Assembly (NCBI GenBank): GCA_012519635.1
Contig: JAAYPV010000041.1
Coordinates: forward strand, 1-53,719
Length of the DNA stretch: 53,719 nt
Source of the DNA: Clostridiales bacterium
GTDB lineage: Bacteria > Bacillota > Clostridia > Oscillospirales > Ruminococcaceae
Direction of reading: 5' to 3'
Position numbers and translations under genes: made by a program. The notes under the pieces were generated by a model. The model worked only from the letters and a program-made list of their open reading frames with translations. It had not been told where the DNA came from and made no database searches. Shown one piece after another: positions 21,385-30,635 of the stretch (positions are counted from its first letter, which is position 1; every line of letters starts with the position of its first letter).

Positions 21385-22197
21385 ATGGCTGCTTTTTTAG
21401 GATTTACAAAGGAAAAACTGATAAATAAGGTGATTCAGATACCTATTGATGACATTGTTCCAAATCCTCATCAGCCGAGAACTGAGTTTGACCATGCTGA
21501 TATTTCATCACTTGCAGAGAGTATAAAGCAAAATGGAATCTTACAGCCTTTGACATTAAGAAAATCAGATACTAAATATGAGTTAATCGCTGGTGAAAGA
21601 AGGCTAAGAGCCGCAAAATTAGTAGGACTTGAATATGTTCCTGGAATTGTTTTGGAAGTTAGTGACAGAGCATCGGCAGTTTTAGCACTTGTTGAAAATA
21701 TTCAAAGACAGGATTTATCGTTTTTTGATGAGGCTAATGCAATTGAGAAACTGATTGAATATTATGGAATGACTCAGGAGGACGCTGCAATTAAGCTTGG
21801 CAAGGCACAGAGTACTATTGCCAACAAACTAAGGTTATTGAGGTTATCAGATGAAGAAAGACAACTAATTATGAAGTATAATTTAACAGAGAGACACGCA
21901 AGGGCGTTATTAAAGCTTGCGAGCAAGGAAGAGAGGTTACAAATTATTGAGAAGATAATAAAATACAATCTTAATGTTGAAAGAACGGAGCAGGCAATTG
22001 AGGATTTTATTGAAAAAAATGCGATTAAGGAGAGTTACAGAAAACGCAGCAGGGTATTTCAGGATGTAAGAATTTTTATTAACACGATAAACAAGGCTGT
22101 TGAAACCATGCAAGCGGCTGGAATTTTAGCTGATGCGAGCAAGACTCAAAACGAGGAATACATAGAATATCGTGTTAGGATACCATTGAGTAAATAG
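21385..22197 (+). CDS. noc: ParB-family nucleoid occlusion protein Noc
   Basis: IQIPIDDIVPNPHQPRTEFDHADISSLAESIKQNGILQPLTLRKS..YELIAGERRLRAAKLVG; second ParB paralogue upstream of parAB, as in Firmicutes. Confidence 0.88.
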   Translation: MAAFLGFTKEKLINKVIQIPIDDIVPNPHQPRTEFDHADISSLAESIKQNGILQPLTLRKSDTKYELIAGERRLRAAKLVGLEYVPGIVLEVSDRASAVLALVENIQRQDLSFFDEANAIEKLIEYYGMTQEDAAIKLGKAQSTIANKLRLLRLSDEERQLIMKYNLTERHARALLKLASKEERLQIIEKIIKYNLNVERTEQAIEDFIEKNAIKESYRKRSRVFQDVRIFINTINKAVETMQAAGILADASKTQNEEYIEYRVRIPLSK

Positions 22198-22213
22198 TGT
22201 TCCACGTGGAACA
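22198..22213. promoter_or_regulatory. parS centromere site 1
   Basis: TGTTCCACGTGGAACA, perfect 16-bp palindrome, matches the Firmicute parS pattern. Confidence 0.92.
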
Positions 22214-22234
22214 ATTTCATAAAACTTAACTTAG

Positions 22235-22260
22235 AATGTTCCATGTGGAACATTCTTTTT
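22235..22260 (+). terminator. Intrinsic terminator overlapping parS site 2
   Basis: GAATGTTCCA tg TGGAACATTC followed by TTTTT. Confidence 0.75.
22237..22252. promoter_or_regulatory. parS centromere site 2 (within terminator hairpin)
   Basis: TGTTCCATGTGGAACA; differs from site 1 at a single central base. Confidence 0.85.
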
Positions 22261-22308
22261 TGTGTTATTATCTTTAAGCAATAATTTTAGTAAAAGATGT
22301 GAAAATAG

Positions 22309-22337
22309 TTTACTTTTTTATTGAAGTATGATATAAT
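22309..22337 (+). promoter_or_regulatory. Candidate promoter for parAB
   Basis: TTTACT-17 bp-TATAAT. Confidence 0.55.
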
Positions 22338-22372
22338 TAATTCTAATATAAAAAATAATAGGGGGAGCTGTC

Positions 22373-23173
22373 ATGGGTAAGGTTATTGCTGTTGCCAATC
22401 AGAAGGGTGGAGTAGGAAAATCAACCACTGTTGTAAATCTTGCAGCATATCTGGGTCTGAAAGATAAAACTGTACTCTGCATCGATATTGACGCACAGGG
22501 CAATACTACTAGTGGCTTCGGTATAAAAAAGAAAAATCTCACCGCATCAGCATATGAAATGCTCATTGGTAAGGAGATAATACAGAATTGTGTGGTTAAA
22601 ACTTCGTTTAGAAATGTAAGCGTCGTTCCGTCTACTCCAGATTTAGCAGGCTGTGAGATTGAAATGATTAACCTTGAAAATAGAGTTAATCGTCTAAAAA
22701 TGCAGCTTTTAACAATAAAATTAGACTATGACTATATTTTTATTGACTGTCCACCATCACTAAGTCTTCTTACATTGAATGGCTTATGTGCTTGCGACAG
22801 CGTAATTGTTCCTTTGCAATGCGAATTTTATTCGCTAGAGGGGCTTTCACAGCTTGTTGAAACCATTAAATTAGTTCGCTCAAATTATAATCCAAATCTT
22901 GATATAGAGGGAATTCTATTTACAATGTATGATTCAAGACTGAATTTGTCAGAACAGGTTGTGGACGAGGTAAAAAAACACTTCCCTGATAAGGTTTTTA
23001 ATACAACAATTCCAAGAAATGTTCGTATTTCTGAGGCTCCAAGTCATGGTAAGCCCGTTGTTTACTACGACAGATATTCAAAGGGTGCCTTAGCATACGA
23101 GAGTCTAGGACTTGAAATTTTGGGTGAATTGCCGGTTAAAAAGGAAAAGAGAAAGTTTTTTTCAAGAAAATAA
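22373..23173 (+). CDS. parA: Chromosome partitioning ATPase ParA/Soj
   Basis: GKVIAVANQKGGVGKSTTVVNLAAYLG; CIDIDAQGNTTSGFG. Confidence 0.96.
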   Translation: MGKVIAVANQKGGVGKSTTVVNLAAYLGLKDKTVLCIDIDAQGNTTSGFGIKKKNLTASAYEMLIGKEIIQNCVVKTSFRNVSVVPSTPDLAGCEIEMINLENRVNRLKMQLLTIKLDYDYIFIDCPPSLSLLTLNGLCACDSVIVPLQCEFYSLEGLSQLVETIKLVRSNYNPNLDIEGILFTMYDSRLNLSEQVVDEVKKHFPDKVFNTTIPRNVRISEAPSHGKPVVYYDRYSKGALAYESLGLEILGELPVKKEKRKFFSRK

Positions 23174-23191
23174 ATGTTAGGAGGTTAAAAT

Positions 23192-24037
23192 ATGGCGAAA
23201 ACAGGTGGTCTTGGATTGGGATTAGATGCTTTATTTAGTGACAATACTACGGATACACAGGTAAAAAGAACCTTGAGAGTTTCACAAATAGAGCCTAATC
23301 GATCACAGCCAAGAAAGAGTTTTAGTGAAGAAACAATTGCTGCGCTTGCAGAATCGATAAGTCAGCATGGAATGATACAGCCGATTCTCGTTCGTCCTCT
23401 TGAAGGTGGCTCCTACCAAATTGTTGCGGGGGAAAGGCGCTGGCGTGCTGCAAGAATGCTTGCTATGGACGAGGTGCCTGTAATCATTAAGGATTTAAGT
23501 GATATTGAGGCTATGCAGATTTCACTTATTGAGAATTTGCAGCGCGAAAACCTTAATCCAATTGAAGAAGCGATGGGTTATAAGGAACTTATTGATATTT
23601 ATAATATGACACAAGATGCGGTCGCAAAAACTGTTGGACGCTCGCGTTCAGCAATTGCAAACTCCTTAAGGCTGCTTAATTTGCCGAAAGAGGTTCAGCA
23701 GATGCTTAAGGACGGCGATATAACCGTTGGACATGCTAAAGCATTGGTTTCTGTTGATGATGAGGACTTGCTTATGGAGTTGGCAGTAAAGGCTGCGTCG
23801 GATAAACTAACTGTTAGAGCGATAGAAAAGATAATTTCTAAACTGGATGAACCAAAAATAGAGGTTGAAAATACAGATAAAATTGATAGTTATTTTAAGG
23901 AAGTGGAGATTAGCCTTAATGAACGCTTGGGTAGGCGGGTTAAGGTTGACTATTCTAAAAACAAGGGTGCACTGATTCTTGAATTTTATAATAAGGAAGA
24001 CTTAGCTGAAATTGCAAAAAAATTAGTAGAAGACTAA
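23192..24037 (+). CDS. parB: Chromosome partitioning protein ParB/Spo0J
   Basis: GLGLGLDALFSDN; IEPNRSQPRKSFSEETIAALAESISQHGMIQPILVRP; AGERRWRAARMLA. Confidence 0.96.
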   Translation: MAKTGGLGLGLDALFSDNTTDTQVKRTLRVSQIEPNRSQPRKSFSEETIAALAESISQHGMIQPILVRPLEGGSYQIVAGERRWRAARMLAMDEVPVIIKDLSDIEAMQISLIENLQRENLNPIEEAMGYKELIDIYNMTQDAVAKTVGRSRSAIANSLRLLNLPKEVQQMLKDGDITVGHAKALVSVDDEDLLMELAVKAASDKLTVRAIEKIISKLDEPKIEVENTDKIDSYFKEVEISLNERLGRRVKVDYSKNKGALILEFYNKEDLAEIAKKLVED

Positions 24038-24052
24038 AGGAGTAATATTACT

Positions 24053-25324
24053 ATGCTTGATATTAAAATTATTAGGGAAAATCCTGATAAAGTAAAGGAA
24101 AGACTTGCTACAAGGAATTCAAATTACGATAGTTATATTGATGAAATATTAGAAATTGATGCTGAGAGGAGAAAAATCTCTACTGAAGCAGATAGATTGA
24201 AGGCCGAACAAAACAGAGTATCAAAACAAATACCTGTTATGAAGAAAAATGGTGAAGACACATCAGAAATAATGAAGGAAATGAAGGCTATTGCTGAAAA
24301 AATAAAGGAAGAGGACGCAAAAATAAGCGAGCTTGAGAAGAAACAGCAGCTATTACTTCTTTCAGTGCCTAATATACCATCGGAGGCAACTCCTGTTGGT
24401 GCTGATGATAGTGAAAATGTTGAAATAAGAAGGTTTGGTGAGCCTACAAAGTTTGATTTTGAGCCCCTTCCACACTGGGATTTGGGCAAGAATTTAGGAA
24501 TTTTAGACCCTGAAACAGCAGCAAAGGTCACAGGTGCAAGATTTCATTTTTATAAAGGTTTGGGAGCAAGGCTTGAAAGAGCAATAATTAATTACTTTTT
24601 GAACACACATACTGAAAATGGTTATACAGAGGTTTTTCCTCCTTTCATGGTTAACAGAGCATCAATGACAGGAACAGGACAGCTTCCAAAGTTTGAGGAG
24701 GACGCATTTAAGCTAGTGAATGAAGATTATTTCTTAATTCCGACTGCAGAAGTGCCTGTTACAAATATGCATAGGGAAGAAATCATATCTGCTGAACAGC
24801 TTCCGATTAAATATTGTGCATATTCAGCTTGTTTTAGAGCAGAGGCAGGTAGTGCTGGACGTGACCAGAGAGGTTTGATACGTCAGCACCAATTTAACAA
24901 GGTCGAACTTGTAAAGTTTACAACTCCCGAAAAATCATATGAGGAGTTAGAAAGCCTTACAAATGATGCTGAAAGGGTTTTACAGGGCTTAGGACTTCCA
25001 TACAGGGTTGTTGCACTTTGCAGTGGTGATATTGGTTTTTCCAGTGCAAAAACATACGATATTGAGGTTTGGATGCCATCATATAATAGATATGTTGAGA
25101 TTTCAAGCTGTTCAAATTTCTTGGATTATCAAGCAAGGCGTGCTGGTATACGCTATAAAGCAAGCTCAAAGGATAAGGCTCAGTTTGTGCATACATTGAA
25201 TGGTTCGGGGGTTGCTGTCGGACGAACTGTTGCAGCAATCTTGGAAAATTATCAGAATGCTGATGGAAGTGTTACAATTCCTAAAGCTTTGGTTCAATTT
25301 ATGGGTGTTGAAATCATAAAGTAA
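24053..25324 (+). CDS. serS: Seryl-tRNA synthetase
   Basis: [49 protein letters not shown]. Confidence 0.98.
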   Translation: MLDIKIIRENPDKVKERLATRNSNYDSYIDEILEIDAERRKISTEADRLKAEQNRVSKQIPVMKKNGEDTSEIMKEMKAIAEKIKEEDAKISELEKKQQLLLLSVPNIPSEATPVGADDSENVEIRRFGEPTKFDFEPLPHWDLGKNLGILDPETAAKVTGARFHFYKGLGARLERAIINYFLNTHTENGYTEVFPPFMVNRASMTGTGQLPKFEEDAFKLVNEDYFLIPTAEVPVTNMHREEIISAEQLPIKYCAYSACFRAEAGSAGRDQRGLIRQHQFNKVELVKFTTPEKSYEELESLTNDAERVLQGLGLPYRVVALCSGDIGFSSAKTYDIEVWMPSYNRYVEISSCSNFLDYQARRAGIRYKASSKDKAQFVHTLNGSGVAVGRTVAAILENYQNADGSVTIPKALVQFMGVEIIK

Positions 25325-25338
25325 TTGCATGGCAGAAG

Positions 25339-25376
25339 CAAAAAGGATACCAATTCATTTGAAAGGTATCCTTTAA
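25339..25376 (+). terminator. Hairpin after serS
   Basis: AAAGGATACC aattcatttgaaa GGTATCCTTT. Confidence 0.55.
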
Positions 25377-25395
25377 CATTTTGGAGGCAGTGAAA

Positions 25396-26139
25396 ATGAG
25401 TGAGATTATAACAAATATAAGTGAAACCTTTGATAGAAAAAGGGTTTATTTTTATGAATGTGACTACAAAAACCGTCTTAAATTATCAGAAATGCTAAAA
25501 ATATCGGCTGAAATTGCAGGGTATGACTATACAAAAAAGGGGCTTTCTCATGAATTTTTATGGGATAATGGCATGGTATTCTTAGTATCTAGGGTTAGCT
25601 TTCATATATTTGAGTATCCAAAAAGTCAAACAGAGCTAGTCAGCAGCACTTGGGAAAAAGGCAAGAAGGGTGCAATGTTTTTAAGAGGATTTGAGATAAG
25701 AGGTGTTGATGGAAAAAAATATGTGGAGGGAACTGCAGGGTGGGTACTTGTAAATCCTGAAACCAGGCATATTATTAAGCCGAAGAATTTCCCTTATAAG
25801 ATGCCACAAATTATGGACAGGGAGTGCAGTGCACTTGATATAGGTAAAATTTTTTGTGATAATCTTAGATTTCTTGGGAAAAGAGAAGTTAGATTAAGCG
25901 ATTTAGATGGAAACGGGCATGTTTATAATGGAAATTATGCTGATATGACTGTTGATGTTATTTCTCAACAGTTATATGAACAAGATGTTGAAAATTTTCG
26001 AATTAACTTTATTAGTGAGGCTGTTCTAGGCGATGTCATTGAAATCTACGGTAATATAGACAACAAAAAGTCAATTGTAATTGGTAAAATATGTGATAAA
26101 ATTTGCTTTGAGTCAGAAATAATATTTAAGAGTAATTGA
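25396..26139 (+). CDS. Acyl-ACP thioesterase family protein
   Basis: RVYFYECDYKNRLKLSEMLKISAEIAGYDYTKKGL; VRLSDLDGNGHVYNGNYADM hotdog-fold motif. Confidence 0.82.
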   Translation: MSEIITNISETFDRKRVYFYECDYKNRLKLSEMLKISAEIAGYDYTKKGLSHEFLWDNGMVFLVSRVSFHIFEYPKSQTELVSSTWEKGKKGAMFLRGFEIRGVDGKKYVEGTAGWVLVNPETRHIIKPKNFPYKMPQIMDRECSALDIGKIFCDNLRFLGKREVRLSDLDGNGHVYNGNYADMTVDVISQQLYEQDVENFRINFISEAVLGDVIEIYGNIDNKKSIVIGKICDKICFESEIIFKSN

Positions 26140-26158
26140 TATTTTTTCGTCAAACTTA

Positions 26159-26187
26159 TTGCATTTTTTTAAAAAATGAGGTATAAT
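26159..26187 (+). promoter_or_regulatory. Candidate promoter for fba
   Basis: TTGCAT-17 bp-TATAAT. Confidence 0.65.
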
Positions 26188-26248
26188 AATTCAAATAAGC
26201 TATGTGCTTTAACGAAAACATATAAAAATAAATCTGGAGGACTAAAAT

Positions 26249-27112
26249 ATGTTAGTATCAGCGAAGGAAATGCTTAATAAGGCAGTAAGTGGTAAATATG
26301 CGGTAGGTCAGTTCAATATAAACAACCTTGAGTGGACAAAGGCTATTTTGCTTACAGCACAGGAAATGAAATCACCTGTTATTTTGGGAGTTTCTGAAGG
26401 TGCTGGCAAGTATATGGGCGGTTATAAAACAGTTGTAGGTATGGTAAATGGAATGCTTGAGGAATTGAACATTACTGTTCCTGTTGCACTTCACCTTGAC
26501 CATGGCTCATTTGATGGTGCAAAGGCTTGTATAGCTGCCGGATTTTCATCAGTAATGTTTGACGGCTCACATTATCCTATTGATGAAAATATCGCAAAAA
26601 CAAAGGAATTAATTGAAATATGCAACGAAAAGGGCTTATCACTTGAGGCAGAGGTTGGCTCTATCGGCGGTGAAGAAGATGGAGTAATCGGAACTGGTGA
26701 ATGTGCGGATCCTGATGAGTGCAAGATGATTGCTGATTTGGGAGTAACAATGCTTGCTGCTGGAATTGGAAATATTCATGGCAAATATCCTGATAATTGG
26801 GAAGGCTTAAGCTTTGAAACTTTAGCTGCAATAAAGGAAAAGGTTGGAGAGCTTCCACTAGTTCTTCATGGAGGTACAGGAATTCCTGAGGATATGATTA
26901 AGAAGGCTATCTCACTTGGAGTTGCAAAGATTAATGTTAATACAGAGTGCCAATGGGCGTTCCAGGCTGCTACAAGAAAATATATTGAGGAAGGCAAGGA
27001 TTTAGAGGGTAAGGGATTTGACCCAAGAAAGTTGCTTGCACCTGGCTTTGAGGCAATCAAGGCTACTGTTAAGGAAAAGATGGAGTTATTCGGTTCTGTT
27101 AACAAGGCATAG
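26249..27112 (+). CDS. fba: Class II fructose-bisphosphate aldolase
   Basis: AVGQFNINNLEWTKAIL; VALHLDHGSFDGAKACIAAGFSSVMFDGSHYP; LVLHGGTGIPEDMIKKAISLGVAKINVNTE. Confidence 0.96.
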   Translation: MLVSAKEMLNKAVSGKYAVGQFNINNLEWTKAILLTAQEMKSPVILGVSEGAGKYMGGYKTVVGMVNGMLEELNITVPVALHLDHGSFDGAKACIAAGFSSVMFDGSHYPIDENIAKTKELIEICNEKGLSLEAEVGSIGGEEDGVIGTGECADPDECKMIADLGVTMLAAGIGNIHGKYPDNWEGLSFETLAAIKEKVGELPLVLHGGTGIPEDMIKKAISLGVAKINVNTECQWAFQAATRKYIEEGKDLEGKGFDPRKLLAPGFEAIKATVKEKMELFGSVNKA

Positions 27113-27120
27113 TTCAAATA

Positions 27121-27157
27121 AAAATGCGAATGTAGGTTTTACATTCGCATTTTTTTA
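27121..27157 (+). terminator. Intrinsic terminator of fba
   Basis: AAAATGCGAATGT aggtttt ACATTCGCATTTT TTT. Confidence 0.9.
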
Positions 27158-27242
27158 TAAATTTAAATTTTTTATGTACTATAAATGGGTATTGCCCAAC
27201 TCATACTAGGGGGAAAGCTCCTTCTAGACTCCTTAATTTTTA

Positions 27243-27979
27243 CTATTCAGTGTAGATTGTTCCGATATAGGACCTATTTGCAATATAATCAAGAACTTCA
27301 ATTAGAACTAAAGTAGCATACTCTGCATTGTCATTAGCGTCTTGAGACGATGAAACTATAACATTTATATTGAATTGATAATTAGTATAGCGTCCTACAG
27401 TATAAGCTTTTTTTACAATATCGCTGACACTGTATTGATTAAATTATTCGTCATAAGGATTTAAAACAAAAATCGAATTATTATATTTAAAATATTTATC
27501 ATATTTTTTAGTAAATCCAGATGGTATAGATTTTAGTAGTTGAGAATTAACTTCACTATAATAAAAATAATTTTTACTATAAGAATTGCTGTGCGATATT
27601 CTCAATCATTACTAGAAGTAATACTCCAGGATATTTCATACTCATGGCTTTCATGAAGATATTATATGTTATCACGAAGAAATTGAATATCGATAAAACC
27701 TTTACCGCCTCTTTCAGCTCCACCTGGATTAATAATAGTAATTTCAGCTGCTACTAAAGAAACATCGTATTAAATTTCAGTAAGCATCATCAACCTGAGT
27801 ATACCAAGGTAAGCTAAGTCCGTCATTAAAATTAGTTACATATTTACCCCAAGATACATTGGGTTGTGAATTTAAAACAGATACTGATTCATCTGCAGAC
27901 ACTCGGTAAATGATAAGACAGAAAACAGGGTTGCTGCTATTGTTAATGGTGCCATTTTATAAAAGACTATCTTTAGCAT
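27243..27979 (-). pseudogene. Decayed exported protein with signal peptide
   Basis: Minus strand: RBS GAAAGGG then MLKIVFYKMAPLTIAATLFSVLS; frameshift; RVSADESVSVLNSQPNVSWGKYVTNFNDGLSLPWYTQVDDAY*; DVSLVAAEITIINPGGAERGGKGFIDIQFLRDNI*YLHESHEYEISWSITSSND*EYRTAIL; frameshift; NSYSKNYFYYSEVNSQLLKSIPSGFTKKYDKYFKYNNSIFVLNPYDE*FNQYSVSDIVKKAYTVGRYTNYQFNINVIVSSSQDANDNAEYATLVLIEVLDYIANRSYIGTIYTE*. Confidence 0.75.
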
Positions 27980-28082
27980 AATTTATATCCCTTTCTGTAA
28001 TAAGATTATGCTTGATAATTTTATAATAATAATATTTTACCATAGAGTAAATGTGGAGGGCAGATTATTTTAAACAATTTTC

Positions 28083-28328
28083 TTATATTTTTAGATTTTT
28101 AGACCAAAATTCAGTTTTGCTGTTATTAAAGGCGATACTGATATTTTTTTTGTTAAAAAAACTTTCGAGTTCTGTGTAGACCTCAAGTGGAATGCTGATA
28201 TTATCAAGGTTTTCAATCCAGAATGCCTGACCTCCACAGGCATCTCTGAGATGAACTTTAACCTTTAAATTCTTTTCTTCAAGCATGCGATTTAGTTCTA
28301 TAAGTTCATCAAAAGTAATAGTTTTCAT
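28083..28328 (-). CDS. Small RDAC-motif protein
   Basis: VKVHLRDACGGQAFWIEN motif in an 81-aa protein; RBS aggagg upstream. Confidence 0.65.
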   Translation of the reverse strand: MKTITFDELIELNRMLEEKNLKVKVHLRDACGGQAFWIENLDNISIPLEVYTELESFFNKKNISIAFNNSKTEFWSKNLKI

Positions 28329-28439
28329 AATTATCCTCCTTTTTTATAATATTATATCAGTTTTGTGATGCTATAATCAACGAAGTATTGAATTTTTGTA
28401 AAATTTATGCTAGAATTATAGCAAAGGATCGGTGATAAA

Positions 28440-29273
28440 ATGATTATAGATTTTCATGTCCATGCCTTTTCTGAGAAAATTGTGGAAAGAGCAATGGAGC
28501 AGCTTGTCAAGACATTGACGAAAGCAACAAAATATTTGCCTGAAACGGCTGAAAATGAGCCTTGCACAGATGGCACTTTGGGTGATTTGATAGCTAAAAT
28601 GGATAAATACTCAATAGATAAGGGAGTACTGTTGCCTATTGCAACAAAGCCATCTCAGCAGAGGGTTGTCAATGATTGGGCTAAGGAGTCGGAATCGGAT
28701 AGGATACTTCCATTTGGAAGTGTTCACCCGGACGCAGAGGATGCACTTAATGAGCTGGAGCGCATAAAGAAAATGGGACTTTATGGTGTAAAGCTACACC
28801 CTGACTATCAGGAGTTTATGGTAGATGAGGAACGGTTATTTCCAATTTATGAAAAGTGCATAGAGCTTAATTTGCCCATACTTTTTCATGCGGGCTTTGA
28901 CCCGATTTCACCTGAAAAAGTACATGCCATGCCGGATGCTTTTGCAAGAATAATGGACAGGTTTCCAGATATAACAATGGTTTTAGCACATTTTGGTGGA
29001 ATGCTTAAATGGGATATGGTTGAGGAATATTTAATTGGAAGAAAGGGTAATTTGTACTTTGACATCTCAACAGTCACCTGCTATTTAAGCGATAAACAGG
29101 CTGAAAGAATGATTAAAAAACATGGCTCCGAGCGAATACTTTTTGCAACCGATATGCCTTGGGATTGTCCACAAAACATAATATCCCTTGTTGAAAGGCT
29201 TAATTTATCTGATGAGGACAGGGAGAATATTTTTTATAGTAATGCTCAAAGACTATTGAAATTAAAAAGATAA
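28440..29273 (+). CDS. Amidohydrolase family (metal-dependent TIM-barrel) protein
   Basis: MIIDFHVHAF; YGVKLHPDYQEF; LPILFHAGFDP; MVLAHFGG; ILFATDMPWD. Confidence 0.85.
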   Translation: MIIDFHVHAFSEKIVERAMEQLVKTLTKATKYLPETAENEPCTDGTLGDLIAKMDKYSIDKGVLLPIATKPSQQRVVNDWAKESESDRILPFGSVHPDAEDALNELERIKKMGLYGVKLHPDYQEFMVDEERLFPIYEKCIELNLPILFHAGFDPISPEKVHAMPDAFARIMDRFPDITMVLAHFGGMLKWDMVEEYLIGRKGNLYFDISTVTCYLSDKQAERMIKKHGSERILFATDMPWDCPQNIISLVERLNLSDEDRENIFYSNAQRLLKLKR

Positions 29274-29380
29274 ATTTTTATTAAATTTTTTCAATATGCT
29301 ATTGATTTTTTGCAAATCTATGTTAGAATAAGTATGGTAGATAAATAATCTATCCTTAAAACATATGGAGGTGTATAAAT

Positions 29381-29551
29381 ATGGCATACAAAATTAATGA
29401 TGATTGCATAAACTGTGGTACTTGCGAAAGCGAATGTCCAGTAAATTGTATTTCAGCTGGTGATGACAAATATGTAATTGACGCTGAAACTTGCATTGAA
29501 TGTGGTGCTTGTGCTGATGTTTGTCCTGTATCAGCTCCAAATCCACAATAA
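29381..29551 (+). CDS. 2[4Fe-4S] ferredoxin
   Basis: MAYKINDDCINCGTCESECPVNCISAGDDKYVIDAETCIECGACADVCPVSAPNPQ; two CxxCxxCxxxCP motifs; 56 aa, absent from the ORF track. Confidence 0.95.
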   Translation: MAYKINDDCINCGTCESECPVNCISAGDDKYVIDAETCIECGACADVCPVSAPNPQ

Positions 29552-29796
29552 TAAAGGTATTTAAAAAGCGCCTTTAAGTCAGTTGAGCTTAAGGGCGTTT
29601 TTGCGTTTTCTTAAAAAATAAGGCTGTTTTATTCCATAAAAAAACCTCTTGCAAAAGGGATAAAAAAATGTTATATTATTAAGGAGATTAATTAGGGCTG
29701 TATTGTTATTACTTAAAAATCAATGATAATTAAAATAATAGATGCAGTGAGAATTTGTTATGCAAATTAATTATGACAGATACATGGAGGTTTAAT

Positions 29797-30432
29797 ATGG
29801 GAAAGATAAAAAGGGTGGTTATTATTACTATTGCTACCGCATTGTTTACATCACAGCTTGCAGGCTGTTCTGATAATAATAAGGAGTCTTTGCAGAAGAT
29901 TGAGACAGCAAGCTCAAAAAGTCAGAACCAACAAAATCAACAAGGTGGAAATAAAGACAAGGACAGTAGCAGTGAGGTTGTAACTACACTTCCTGGAGAG
30001 GATATTGCTGGAGCAATTGGCGAACCCGTTGTATATAAGGATTCGGTAACTGTTAGCCTTGACAGAGTACATGAGGTGGGCAAGGACGGTAAAGGTTCAA
30101 GTTATTATGTCTTTGTGTTTACAATAAAGAATGATACACCTGAACATATAACTGTAAAAACAATTTATAATTTTGAGCTATATAATCAGGATAAGCTACT
30201 AGATGGTGCATTATTAAGCAGTCGTGCTGCTACAAACGCGTTAAGGGCAATTAAGGATATTTCAGTATTTAAGGATATGGTTCTGGCGGGTACTACAATG
30301 ACAGGATATATCTATGCTGAAGCACCTTCGGATTTTACTGAAATGAAAGTTAGTTTTTATCCAAATAAGGAAAAAACAGGGGATACCATATCGTTTTCTT
30401 TTACTAGGGATGATATCTCTCCTATTAACTAA
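29797..30432 (+). CDS. Lipoprotein with DUF4352-like domain
   Basis: MGKIKRVVIITIATALFTSQLAGCSDNN lipobox; VYKDSVTVSLDRVHEV...YYVFVFTIKNDTPEHITV. Confidence 0.65.
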   Translation: MGKIKRVVIITIATALFTSQLAGCSDNNKESLQKIETASSKSQNQQNQQGGNKDKDSSSEVVTTLPGEDIAGAIGEPVVYKDSVTVSLDRVHEVGKDGKGSSYYVFVFTIKNDTPEHITVKTIYNFELYNQDKLLDGALLSSRAATNALRAIKDISVFKDMVLAGTTMTGYIYAEAPSDFTEMKVSFYPNKEKTGDTISFSFTRDDISPIN

Positions 30433-30450
30433 AATTAATGAAATGTTATA

Positions 30451-30482
30451 AGCTGCAGGGAGGAAATTTCTGCAGTTTTTTA
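30451..30482 (+). terminator. Intrinsic terminator
   Basis: AGCTGCAG ggaggaaatt CTGCAGTT TTTT. Confidence 0.75.
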
Positions 30483-30635
30483 ATTACCATATGAGGTTTT
30501 ACAGGTATATATAAAAATAATTGTAAATAATAATTATTATTTGTGATAAATCATCTTGCAAAAAGATATAATTAATGTTATTATTAAAGTATCTTTATTT
30601 TATTCAAAATAAATGTATAATAAAGGAGTCATCAA

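Noticed and set aside
24038-24053. T-box leader for serS
   Set aside because: Only a 15-nt gap between parB and serS; no T-box features.
24133-24531. 132-aa minus-strand ORF inside serS
   Set aside because: Antisense shadow of the serS coiled coil; Ser/Phe-rich composition and no independent signals.
26661-26858. Antisense ORF in fba
   Set aside because: Overlaps conserved aldolase coding sequence, low-complexity translation.
27243-27979. Stop-codon readthrough or programmed frameshift in the exported-protein gene
   Set aside because: Several different stop codons plus at least two frameshifts without slippery sites; simple decay is more likely.
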